64,000 bases of DNA from a virus, in IMG/VR virus record IMGVR_UViG_3300020203_000008, positions 1-64,000 of that record. The stretch is one strand, 5' to 3'. Position 1 is the stretch's first letter. Every line of letters starts with the position of its first letter. The notes under the pieces were generated by a model that was not told the origin of the DNA, did no database searches, and was given only the letters and a program-made list of their open reading frames with translations. Both the position numbers and the translations under genes were made by a program. Shown piece by piece: positions 23,255 through 29,534 of the stretch.

Positions 23255-23328
23255 ACGGGTGTAGTTCCAATTGGCAGAACGGCTGCTTCCAAACCAGCGC
23301 GCTGAGGGTTCGAATCCTTCCACCCGTG
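23255..23328 (+). tRNA. tRNA-Trp(CCA)
   Basis: Acceptor ACGGGTG/CACCCGT, anticodon loop TTCCAAA, discriminator G as in bacterial Trp tRNAs, CCA encoded to 23331. The anticodon stem has a C31-C39 mismatch. Confidence 0.88.
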
Positions 23329-23350
23329 CCATGTTCGCAACCTATATGCA

Positions 23351-23439
23351 ACCGACATCGAATCAGAAGCCCGGTAAAACGGGCTTGTCGGTCGCGCATG
23401 GGGACCGACTGTAAGACGCAGGGCCATATACCCGCCCTG
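23351..23439 (+). ncRNA. three consecutive hairpins with an alternative pairing
   Basis: AAGCCCG/CGGGCTT (23367-23386), GTCGGTC/GACCGAC (23387-23409) and CAGGGC/GCCCTG (23419-23439) follow one another between two tRNAs. ACCGAC at 23351-23356 can also pair with GTCGGT at 23387-23392, which would exclude the second hairpin. Confidence 0.4.
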
Positions 23440-23446
23440 TGACCTT

Positions 23447-23519
23447 TCCGGGGTGGCGCAACTGGCAGCGCAGCGGCTTCTGACGCCGAAGGCTGAAGGT
23501 TCGAACCCTTCCCCCGGAG
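23447..23519 (+). tRNA. tRNA-Gln(CUG)
   Basis: Acceptor TCCGGGG/CCCCGGA, anticodon loop TTCTGAC, T loop TTCGAAC, discriminator G as expected for Gln. Confidence 0.88.
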
Positions 23520-23531
23520 CGCAATGCATAT

Positions 23532-23602
23532 TCGGGAGTCGTCTAAAGGCAGGACGTGAGTTTTTGGCACTCACTATGAGGGTTCGATTCCTTCCTCCCG
23601 AG
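23532..23602 (+). tRNA. tRNA-Gln(UUG)
   Basis: Acceptor TCGGGAG/CTCCCGA, anticodon arm TGAGT-TTTTGGC-ACTCA, discriminator G. Confidence 0.88.
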
Positions 23603-23616
23603 CGCAATACAAATTT

Positions 23617-23689
23617 GGCTCCGTAGCTCAGAGGACAGAGCAATGGCTTCCGAAGCCATGTGTCGCAGGTTCAAATCCTGCCGGGGTCA
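23617..23689 (+). tRNA. tRNA-Arg(CCG)
   Basis: Acceptor GGCTCCG/CGGGGTC, anticodon arm ATGGC-TTCCGAA-GCCAT, T loop TTCAAAT. Confidence 0.9.
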
Positions 23690-23708
23690 CGAAATAGATT
23701 GACAATGA

Positions 23709-23780
23709 GCGCCTCTAGCTTAACGGTAGAGCAAGTGACTTTTAATCACAAGGTTCAGGGTTCGAATCCCTGGGGGCGTA
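23709..23780 (+). tRNA. tRNA-Lys(UUU)
   Basis: Acceptor GCGCCTC/GGGGCGT, anticodon loop CTTTTAA, T arm CAGGG-TTCGAAT-CCCTG, discriminator A. Its acceptor is almost the same as that of the CUA suppressor at 8260. Confidence 0.9.
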
Positions 23781-23797
23781 CTACATTTGAAAACCGA

Positions 23798-23870
23798 GCA
23801 CCCGTAACTCAGTGGGTAGAGTAGCTGCCTCTTAAGCAGATTGTCGTCGGTTCGAACCCGACCGGGTGTA
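23798..23870 (+). tRNA. tRNA-Lys(CUU)
   Basis: Acceptor GCACCCG/CGGGTGT, anticodon loop CTCTTAA, T loop TTCGAAC. Confidence 0.9.
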
Positions 23871-23962
23871 CCGCCAGGATGCAACATGATGTTCGTCCTG
23901 ACACTTGTATGTTGATAACTGAATATGGAAGCGACGAGCGTAGGTATGTTACTGCGCTCTTT

Positions 23963-24035
23963 GGGGCCTTAGTGATAACGGCAAGCACTCCTGCTTTGCA
24001 CGCAGGGAGTCGGGGTTCGATTCCCCGAGGCTCCA
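23963..24035 (+). tRNA. tRNA-Ala(UGC)
   Basis: Acceptor GGGGCCT/AGGCTCC with a G3-U70 pair, the Ala identity element; anticodon arm CCTGC-TTTGCAC-GCAGG; discriminator A. Confidence 0.92.
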
Positions 24036-24173
24036 CTTTGTTCGCCTCCTGTCGTCATTACCCTCGCCTTTCTATTAGGTGGAGCCTCTGGTGGCGGTGG
24101 CTACTCCAGAAATCATGGAGAGCACAGGAGCACGCGCTCGCCTATGTATTAGGAGTAGGGAGGTGAATTATTC

Positions 24174-24188
24174 CCTGATAATACCAGT
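24174..24188 (+). promoter_or_regulatory. operator-like palindrome, site 4 (degenerate)
   Basis: CCTGATAATACCAGT matches the operator consensus CCTGGTATTACCAGG at 12 of 15 positions. It lies 80 bases upstream of the gene at 24269, inside the tRNA array. Confidence 0.35.
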
Positions 24189-24268
24189 TGATACTTCATA
24201 GTTGCCCAAAGGATGCTTGACGGGGCGGTATATTCGCCTCATCACATTAACCGTACCTGGGGATAACT

Positions 24269-24529
24269 ATGAAGAAGGTTTACCGGCTAGTGATCGACTG
24301 GGAATACGAAGAAGATCAGACTCTTCTTGTGCAGGCTGATCAGATAGTTGATGAAGCCTGGGGGATCCTCGATCCAGACTGCGACGGCCAGGAAGATTGT
24401 GCTATCTGGTGGTCGATGGAAGGCAGGGATGTCACGGAGGAATACTTAATGTTGGAGCAAGGATGGAAGAAAGACGAGATCGACGGGTTCTTTGATACCA
24501 TTAAGTTCAAGGACTATCCGAGATCTTGA
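24269..24529 (+). CDS. acidic hypothetical protein
   Basis: 86 aa, strongly acidic (WEYEEDQTLLVQADQIVDEA, then LDPDCDGQEDCAIWW). ATG 24269 has TGGGGAT upstream. It is enclosed by tRNA genes. Function unknown. Confidence 0.6.
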   Translation: MKKVYRLVIDWEYEEDQTLLVQADQIVDEAWGILDPDCDGQEDCAIWWSMEGRDVTEEYLMLEQGWKKDEIDGFFDTIKFKDYPRS

Positions 24530-24535
24530 TAACTT

Positions 24536-24607
24536 TCCTGGGTAGTTCAGTGGCAGAACGATCCGCTGTTAACGGATATGTCGGGGGTTCGAATCCCTCC
24601 CTGGGAG
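24536..24607 (+). tRNA. tRNA-Asn(GUU)
   Basis: Acceptor TCCTGGG/CCTGGGA, anticodon arm ATCCG-CTGTTAA-CGGAT, discriminator G as in bacterial Asn. Confidence 0.9.
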
Positions 24608-24718
24608 CTTGGGTGCCAGACAGTAATGTTGGACGCAATATTATTGGGACAAGTTGGCTAAGAGCGGAGAACCCCGCGCCACCATCCTTACAGGGTGGAA
24701 GCGGTTAGTAACCTGCCC

Positions 24719-24883
24719 ATGAGATCCTTATACGTTTACATTTGTATTGACGACAGATACGGTTACGAGAACGTAGACTCTTTGATTCAAGAAGGTTGGG
24801 TAGTTCACGGTTTCTTTACTATGACCGATGCTGCAAACACCACAATTTTTGTGATGTGCAACTCCATGGTGGCTATAGCTTAA
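24719..24883 (+). CDS. 54-aa hypothetical protein ending inside tRNA-His
   Basis: MRSLYVYICIDDRYGYENVD... is a compact alpha/beta-looking protein whose last five codons and TAA stop lie inside tRNA-His. tRNA 5' processing would remove the stop codon from the mRNA. Coding is moderately supported by composition. Confidence 0.45.
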   Translation: MRSLYVYICIDDRYGYENVDSLIQEGWVVHGFFTMTDAANTTIFVMCNSMVAIA

Positions 24884-24940
24884 CGGTAGAGTCCTTGGTT
24901 GTGATCCAAGTGTGTGCCAGTTCGAATCTGGTTAGCCACC
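24868..24940 (+). tRNA. tRNA-His(GUG)
   Basis: Extra G-1 opposite C73 as required for His, acceptor GTGGCTA/TAGCCAC, anticodon arm CTTGG-TTGTGAT-CCAAG, CCA encoded to 24943. Confidence 0.92.
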
Positions 24941-24944
24941 CCAA

Positions 24945-25015
24945 GTCGGTATAACCTAATGGTAGGGTAGGAGTTTCATAAGCTCTTTGTGCAGGTTCAA
25001 CTCCTGCTACCGATA
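24945..25015 (+). tRNA. tRNA with CAU anticodon (elongator Met or Ile2)
   Basis: Acceptor GTCGGTA/TACCGAT, anticodon loop TTCATAA, T arm GCAGG-TTCAACT-CCTGC, discriminator A. The paired 1-72 position argues against an initiator. It begins one base after the CCA of tRNA-His. Confidence 0.8.
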
Positions 25016-25039
25016 CTCAGTTGAAGCTCAAGGAGAAGT

Positions 25040-25369
25040 ATGCCAGCACTATCAGATACACTAAAGGAATATTTCGAGAGTGCAGTCCAAAAGGACGTAA
25101 CTCCCGATGAGATCCTCTGGGACGTTACAATCGGTCCAGGTGAAGGTGGCCAACCAACAGCATTTATCTTCTTCTGGATGAAAGCAGCCTTGATCAATCA
25201 GCTACTTTCGTTTACGATGGTCATAGCAAACCCTCCTCTTGTAAAGCAGGAGGATGTGGATAGACTGGTAGCTCAGGCTGTCGAAGCAATGCGGAAGCAG
25301 CGTACTGAGCAACTCAACCAGGGAGCAATTGAAGTTCCTGGTGCCCCTTACACTGGTGGGGAAGTTTGA
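25040..25369 (+). CDS. hypothetical protein
   Basis: 109 aa with AAGGAGAAGT before ATG 25040. It has a hydrophobic central patch (TAFIFFWMKAALINQLLSFT) and a helical tail ending GAIEVPGAPYTGGEV. A peripheral membrane or virion role is possible; no family recognised. Confidence 0.6.
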   Translation: MPALSDTLKEYFESAVQKDVTPDEILWDVTIGPGEGGQPTAFIFFWMKAALINQLLSFTMVIANPPLVKQEDVDRLVAQAVEAMRKQRTEQLNQGAIEVPGAPYTGGEV

Positions 25370-25476
25370 CAATTTCGAGGAGAACCCCGGATCAGTCCTA
25401 GGACACTGTTCGGGAAGTATCCAAGACGGGAGCTAGGGTCCCCGATTGATAAGCAGACGGAAGTTCTGCACCCCTT

Positions 25477-25853
25477 GGGTCTGACAGGCTTCGATTGTGT
25501 TATCCGAGGTATGTTTCGCTGGTCGTCCAGAGTAGGGACGTTAAAGAACTCACAAGCCTTAACTGGCAACGCAATGGACAACATCGACGCTGAGTACGAA
25601 GCCCTTGTGGCTTCTTACGAGGGTGCCCTCGTCTAACGAGGGTCGTCTGGGGTAGGTCACCTCGCCTTATTATCCAAAGTGACCCCGTGCCCGGTCGGTT
25701 AACCGTGGCCCGTTCCCTAGAGCTAGGGTGGCACCCCCGAAGGGGCTGACTTTCAGGAAAGACTGAAAATATGGGAGCCATCCCTAAATGGCTATACCAG
25801 TAGACGGACTATTTACGAAGCACAAGACCCCGGTTCGATTCCGGGCAGATCCA
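25477..25853 (+). ncRNA. ssrA: tmRNA (transfer-messenger RNA)
   Basis: The 5' end GGGTCTGACAGGCTTCGATT pairs its first seven bases with CAGATCC (25846-25852) just before the discriminator A. The 3' domain has a normal T arm CCCGG-TTCGATT-CCGGG. A tag frame runs from about GGC 25565 to TAA 25634-25636, encoding a 23-residue peptide that starts Gly-Asn-Ala-Met-Asp and ends Glu-Gly-Ala-Leu-Val. A -Ala-Leu-Val end is also known, from memory, for mycobacteriophage tmRNAs. A hairpin follows the tag stop as in helix 5. tmRNA frees ribosomes from stop-less mRNAs. The resume codon choice rests on an A four bases upstream. Confidence 0.85.
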
Positions 25854-25922
25854 CCGAGGGAACGTTCTGAGAAGCTCACTGAGCGCCACCGCGTATGAGA
25901 TTGGAACCACGGAGAGCGCGAG

Positions 25923-26063
25923 ATGCTCGACAACGTGAACCCCGTCAATCAAGATTCCCCTGTTCACACGGATGTAGTTCGCGTATCGTCGTTCCTCTGT
26001 TGCGCGCGCAGAGTGAGCGCCACGGATCCGCGAGGAGGCAGGCAGTGGCGGCGAGCGAGATGA
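25923..26063 (+). CDS. 46-aa hypothetical protein
   Basis: GGAGAG lies upstream of ATG 25923. The product opens MLDNVNPVNQDSPVHTDVV and ends in an Arg-rich tail. Its stop overlaps an ATG of the next gene (ATGA). Supported by packing only. Confidence 0.4.
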   Translation: MLDNVNPVNQDSPVHTDVVRVSSFLCCARRVSATDPRGGRQWRRAR

Positions 26064-26344
26064 GTGGCCGGGGATCGCACTCGCGCACGAAGCGAGTGAT
26101 CACTGATGCCAAGTCGGCCGCTACCGCCGGTGTCCGCACCGCCGTCTCGATGTTCCACGAGACTCGTTCGGCGCGAGCCGCGGCTGAACGGGTCCGTGCG
26201 CTTCCAGAGGTACAGGAGAGTCGCGCGAAGTTCGCCGGCAAGGCCGGACCCAGGGACGAATCGGGTCGCGACGTGATTGCAGAGCGTCGCGCCTTCTTGA
26301 AGAGCGGCGGCAAGGACAGCCACCCAAAGTCCGCGCACGACTGA
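26045..26344 (+). CDS. basic helical protein
   Basis: 99 aa from GTG 26045, seven bases after GAGGAGG; ATG 26060 is an alternative. Rich in Arg/Ala/Lys (HETRSARAAAERVRALPEVQ), so it may bind nucleic acid. The DNA is GC-richer than the tRNAs around it, suggesting separate acquisition. Confidence 0.55.
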   Translation: MAASEMSGRGSHSRTKRVITDAKSAATAGVRTAVSMFHETRSARAAAERVRALPEVQESRAKFAGKAGPRDESGRDVIAERRAFLKSGGKDSHPKSAHD

Positions 26345-26372
26345 ACAACAGCCAGGAGAGTACTGGCATCTA

Positions 26373-26453
26373 GGGAGAATCGCATAATGGTATTGCACCT
26401 GGTTGTAACCCAGACGAGGAAACTCATTGGGGGTTCGACTCCCTCTTCTCCCA
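26373..26453 (+). tRNA. tRNA-Tyr(GUA)
   Basis: Acceptor GGGAGAA/TTCTCCC, anticodon loop TTGTAAC, long variable arm GAG-GAAA-CTC as expected for bacterial Tyr, discriminator A. Confidence 0.9.
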
Positions 26454-26514
26454 CCGTTGTCACAGACACGTTCTACGTATCATTGTGACGGCTAAGCATC
26501 TTGATTGACAACAA

Positions 26515-26598
26515 GGAAGATTGGCAGAGCGGTCAATTGCAGTGGGTTGCTAACCCATGGTCCGAAAGGGCTCAGAGGTTCGAATCCTCTATCTTCCG
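26515..26598 (+). tRNA. tRNA-Ser(GCU)
   Basis: Acceptor GGAAGAT/ATCTTCC, anticodon loop TTGCTAA, long variable arm, discriminator G. Confidence 0.92.
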
Positions 26599-26778
26599 CG
26601 TAAGAGTAGACCCTGACTGTGAAGCAGGGTGTTTGTAAACTAAAGGCGAAGTGGAATGGAACTAACACGCGTTTCCTAGAGTAGTCTGAGGTTGCGTCTT
26701 GACTGAATTGGATCAGTAGCGAGGGACGTGATAGTGCTAGTCGCTCTGCAAATTGGGTGGTATCCCTGCTCTTACCTT

Positions 26779-26854
26779 GGCCCTATAGGGGAGTCTGGCC
26801 GTCCCCGTCTCCTTGTCACGGAGGAAATCGCGGGTTCAAATCCCGCTAGGGTCG
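26779..26854 (+). tRNA. tRNA-Asp(GUC)
   Basis: Acceptor GGCCCTA/TAGGGTC, anticodon loop TTGTCAC, T arm GCGGG-TTCAAAT-CCCGC, discriminator G, CCA encoded to 26857. Confidence 0.88.
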
Positions 26855-26988
26855 CCATTACATGAGGCTTGCTAGAACAAAGTGTTCGGCATTGGCTTGT
26901 CTTGTGTGATTAATGCAAAACCAAGGGAACGCTGAAAACGTTCTGTACCAAGTGGTAAGCAGTTTTATCTATTGGGCGATTCCTGATA

Positions 26989-27060
26989 GAGTCGGTGGTG
27001 TAGTGGCCGCACGACCGCCCTTGAATGGCGGTAGATCGGGTTCAATTCCCGGCCGATCGA
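26989..27060 (+). tRNA. atypical tRNA with UGA anticodon (Ser-like codon, non-Ser body)
   Basis: Anticodon arm CCGCC-CTTGAAT-GGCGG gives UGA, which reads the serine codon UCA. However, the variable loop is short (four bases), unlike any Ser tRNA. The acceptor GAGTCGG/CCGATCG is unpaired at 1-72 and has an A-C at 2-71. A proper class II tRNA-Ser(UGA) exists at 32527. It may be decayed, edited or charged with another amino acid. Confidence 0.5.
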
Positions 27061-27103
27061 AACTGAAGGGTTCAAGCATTAATCTGTTTTAGGAAGGAGG
27101 ATA

Positions 27104-27511
27104 ATGTCCAACCTGTATTACAGCCCAGAAGACTTTGGTCTACAGCTAGTTAAGGAATTGAGTGAGAGCAATATGTCTTACTCGTTCAATCTGATTTGCG
27201 TATGGCAGCACCTTGACGGCAATCTATATTGGGCTCATGATTCTGGTTGTTCTTGTCCTTCTCCTTTCGAGGACTTCTCTTCGGTTGGAGAACTGGCTCT
27301 GTTGGATCATTTTACTTTCGATGCCTTCTCCCGGTTCCTCAAGGACGAGTGGCAGACCGATGAATTGATAGCAAAGGATTGGGCAGAAGCTGTTCAAGTA
27401 ATGTCGAAGATCGCAAGGATGCTCGGTCCTTTGCCAACCGATGAAGAGATCGAGGCTGCACGTAACGCACTACTGGAAACGTATATGCAGCTAAATGGTT
27501 TGCCTCTATAG
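27104..27511 (+). CDS. conserved hypothetical protein with SGCSCPSPFED motif
   Basis: 135 aa; AGGAAGGAGG upstream of ATG 27104. The core YSFNLICVWQHLDGNLYWA followed by DSGCSCPSPFED looks like a small conserved domain seen in actinobacterial and phage proteins (possibly DUF7574; from memory). The C-terminus is helical. The last codons and TAG stop fall inside tRNA-Arg(UCU): the TAG is tRNA positions 8-10. Confidence 0.7.
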   Translation: MSNLYYSPEDFGLQLVKELSESNMSYSFNLICVWQHLDGNLYWAHDSGCSCPSPFEDFSSVGELALLDHFTFDAFSRFLKDEWQTDELIAKDWAEAVQVMSKIARMLGPLPTDEEIEAARNALLETYMQLNGLPL

Positions 27512-27573
27512 CTCAACGGACAGAGCCGCCGCCTTCTAAGCGGCCGATCGAGGTTCGATTCCTCGTAGGGGTA
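27502..27573 (+). tRNA. tRNA-Arg(UCU)
   Basis: Acceptor GCCTCTA/TAGGGGT, anticodon arm GCCGC-CTTCTAA-GCGGC, A20-type D loop, T loop TTCGATT. Confidence 0.92.
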
Positions 27574-27702
27574 CTCGGTGATTGGTCCAACTGTCATGTG
27601 ATAAGAGTGGAATATACCGTAAGTTGACAGTAAACGGCCTCAGTCGTCAAAGATCCTTTCGATGTCTGGGGGTTATCCTCCACCAATTACCAATACTGTA
27701 AC

Positions 27703-27774
27703 GCCGTCGTAGTTTCAATGGTAGAACTCGCCCTTGGTACGGGTGCGATACAGGTTCGACTCCTGTCGATGGCT
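27703..27774 (+). tRNA. tRNA-Thr(GGU)
   Basis: Acceptor GCCGTCG/CGATGGC, anticodon arm CGCCC-TTGGTAC-GGGTG, discriminator T, CCA encoded to 27777. Confidence 0.9.
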
Positions 27775-27778
27775 CCAC

Positions 27779-27861
27779 GCGTTCGTGGCGGAATGGCAGA
27801 CGCGCTAGGTTTAGGCCCTAGTGTCTTCAAGGACGTGGGAGTTCGACTCTCCCCGAACGCA
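27779..27861 (+). tRNA. tRNA-Leu(UAG)
   Basis: Acceptor GCGTTCG/CGAACGC, anticodon arm CTAGG-TTTAGGC-CCTAG, long variable arm. Confidence 0.92.
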
Positions 27862-27867
27862 CGTAGC

Positions 27868-27901
27868 GCTAATGGTGGTTCGAATCCACCCTCATCTTCC
27901 G
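27868..27901 (+). pseudogene. 3' remnant of a tRNA gene
   Basis: GGTGG-TTCGAAT-CCACC (27874-27890) is a complete T arm followed by CTCATCTTCC and G, like the end of a Ser-type tRNA, but no 5' half is present. Confidence 0.55.
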
Positions 27902-27986
27902 GGTCGCCCAAAGTGAGTCAGTTACACAGCGGCGGGCATCGTCAGCTAGGTGAAGTAGTTTAAGAGGAAAAACGGCGCTTACTTCT

Positions 27987-28069
27987 GGGGGTATGGCGGA
28001 ATCGGCAGACGCGGAGGGTTTAAGCCCCTCTGGCCTAAGGCCATCCGGGTTCGAGTCCCGGTACCCCTA
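27987..28069 (+). tRNA. tRNA-Leu(UAA)
   Basis: Acceptor GGGGGTA/TACCCCT, anticodon arm GAGGG-TTTAAGC-CCCTC, long variable arm GGCC-TAA-GGCC. Confidence 0.92.
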
Positions 28070-28073
28070 CTAT

Positions 28074-28147
28074 GCGGCAGTAGCCAAGTGGTTAAGGCGC
28101 GACTCTTATATAGTCGAGATTCGGTGGTTCGATCCCACCCTGCCGTA
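28074..28147 (+). tRNA. tRNA-Ile(UAU)
   Basis: Acceptor GCGGCAG/CTGCCGT, anticodon arm CGACT-CTTATAT-AGTCG, T loop TTCGATC. UAU reads AUA directly, which most bacteria avoid. Confidence 0.88.
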
Positions 28148-28198
28148 CTAGCGGATGCTGGATCCGCACGCACGACCCTTGTCTGTTATCCAGCACAC

Positions 28199-28271
28199 GC
28201 CGCAGTAGCTCAGTGATTAGAGCACCTCGTTGCCAACGAGGAAGTCGTGGGTTTGAATCCCATCTGCGGCT
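28199..28271 (+). tRNA. tRNA-Gly(GCC)
   Basis: Acceptor GCCGCAG/CTGCGGC, anticodon arm CCTCG-TTGCCAA-CGAGG, discriminator T as for Gly; T loop TTTGAAT deviates at one base. Confidence 0.9.
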
Positions 28272-28500
28272 CGCTTCCTCCCATATTGCATAACCCATTT
28301 GGAGTTGCAGCGTACAAAGGTCTATCTAGCACACAAGGTGTGACGAGATCGTAACCCGATTACTTAGACTGGAATACCCTGCGTAATAGATCTCCAGTTG
28401 TCCGACAGCACCAGTCAAGTGACAGGCAGGACGACCTGCTTCACCCGTACTCGGTCATGGACCGACAGAGTGAAGCTCTCGCTTTCCCTGGGAGGAACAC
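28272..28500. ncRNA. structured non-coding gap in tRNA array
   Basis: No gene is visible. GCAGG-ACGA-CCTGC (28426-28439) and a two-part hairpin GCTTCAC/GTGAAGC enclosing TCGGTC-ATG-GACCGA (28438-28476) occur in the last 80 bases, so part of it may be a small RNA. Confidence 0.35.
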
Positions 28501-28573
28501 GCCGTTCTAGCTCATCTGGTAGAGCACCACTCTTGTAAAGTGGATGTGCTGGGTTCGAGTCCCAGGGGCGGCT
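28501..28573 (+). tRNA. tRNA-Thr(UGU)
   Basis: Acceptor GCCGTTC/GGGCGGC, anticodon arm CCACT-CTTGTAA-AGTGG, discriminator T. Confidence 0.92.
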
Positions 28574-28602
28574 CAATATCGTTTGGAAAAGAAATACGCT
28601 TT

Positions 28603-28676
28603 GCGGGAGTAGCTCAATTTGGTAGAGCACGAGATTTCCAATCTCGGTGTTGCGGGTTCGATCCCCGTCTCCCGTT
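28603..28676 (+). tRNA. tRNA-Gly(UCC)
   Basis: Acceptor GCGGGAG/CTCCCGT, anticodon arm CGAGA-TTTCCAA-TCTCG, discriminator T, CCA encoded to 28679. Confidence 0.92.
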
Positions 28677-28680
28677 CCAC

Positions 28681-28762
28681 GGCTCTGTGGCGGAATGGCA
28701 TACGCGGCGGCTTCAAATACCGCTCCCTATCGGGGATGAGGGTTCGACTCCCTCCAGGGCTA
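28681..28762 (+). tRNA. tRNA-Leu(CAA)
   Basis: Acceptor GGCTCTG/CAGGGCT, anticodon loop TTCAAAT, long variable arm; begins one base after the CCA of tRNA-Gly. Confidence 0.88.
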
Positions 28763-28818
28763 CTAATAAAAGACTTGACTACACCGATATTAAGTATTAG
28801 TCTAGTTTGACATATCGT

Positions 28819-28889
28819 TGCGCGGTAGTGAAATAGTATCACGCCTGGTTCATGCCCAGGAGTTTCGAGTGCAATTCTCGACTGCGCCA
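28819..28889 (+). tRNA. tRNA with CAU anticodon, initiator-like acceptor
   Basis: Anticodon arm CCTGG-TTCATGC-CCAGG. The acceptor TGCGCGG/CTGCGCC leaves position 1-72 unpaired (T-C), a hallmark of bacterial initiators, and CCA is encoded to 28892. The T loop is TGCAATT, missing the usual T55. The three G-C pairs of initiator anticodon stems are only partly present. Confidence 0.75.
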
Positions 28890-28947
28890 CCATTTGGATG
28901 CGACAGCTAGCTTTTGCGGGACGCGGGCGGGCTGGCGCTCCTTAAAG

Positions 28948-28997
28948 GGGGACGGGATCAGGGAACGACGGCCGCAAATATCGTTCCTCCCGTCCCC
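28948..28997 (+). ncRNA. 17-bp interrupted hairpin
   Basis: GGGGACGGGA pairs with TCCCGTCCCC and, inside, GGAACGA pairs with TCGTTCC. It stands alone just before tRNA-Phe; role unknown (processing signal or small RNA). Confidence 0.45.
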
Positions 28998-29006
28998 ATT
29001 TCTTAC

Positions 29007-29079
29007 GGGGCTGTAGCTCAGTTGGTAGAGCGTCTGGTTGAAGCCCAGTGCGTCGGGGGTTCGATTCCCTCCGGTCCCA
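29007..29079 (+). tRNA. tRNA-Phe(GAA)
   Basis: Acceptor GGGGCTG/CGGTCCC, anticodon loop TTGAAGC, T arm GGGGG-TTCGATT-CCCTC, discriminator A. Confidence 0.9.
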
Positions 29080-29447
29080 CTCCAAACAATATGAGTAAGC
29101 TCTTTGCTAGCCTCTCCCTTTTGCCGGTGATGCGACTTAGGGCAGAAGCAACATCAAACCAATAGGACTCAGTTGGCAAGACTGAGCCACTAGGAGCATG
29201 CGCTCGCCCAGCCTGACTGGGAATAGCCCGCCTCAATTGGTGTGGACGCTTCGCCTCGCGCTGATGAGGCATTGACCTGAAGACCCTTGAACGATCCATG
29301 TTTAGGCAAATCGCTAGGGTTTCGTTTCCTTTTTTAGAACATGAAATATTGGTCAACCGATGTCGTTATAGTGATTGCAGCACAGGGTAATGACGCTGCG
29401 CCCGCACCTGTAGCTTAATCTCCATCGCTGGGCGAAAGCCCGGCCTA
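29080..29447. ncRNA. 368-base non-coding gap with stem-loops
   Basis: No convincing gene; only frames under 26 codons. Stem-loops CTCAGT/ACTGAG (29168-29186) and GCCTCA/TGAGGC (29230-29270) and a late GGGCGAAAGCCC tetraloop (29430-29441) indicate structure. It could be one small RNA; I do not recognise a family. Confidence 0.35.
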
Positions 29448-29531
29448 GGACGGATGGCGTAATTGGCAGCCGCGCTAGCTTGAGGGGCTAGTGACCGAAA
29501 GGTCGTGGGGGTTCGAATCCCCCTCCGTCTA
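29448..29531 (+). tRNA. tRNA-Leu(GAG)
   Basis: Acceptor GGACGGA/TCCGTCT, anticodon arm CTAGC-TTGAGGG-GCTAG, long variable arm GACC-GAAA-GGTC. Confidence 0.92.
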
Positions 29532-29534
29532 CTC

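Noticed and set aside
23194-23643. Long reverse frames over the tRNA array
   Set aside because: They read antisense through tRNA genes.
24212-24240. TTGACG as a promoter for gene 24269
   Set aside because: No -10 box at a usable distance.
28320-28375. Possible tRNA in the gap after tRNA-Gly(GCC)
   Set aside because: Acceptor-like GTCTA/TAGAC pairs, but no anticodon loop of seven bases and no T arm.
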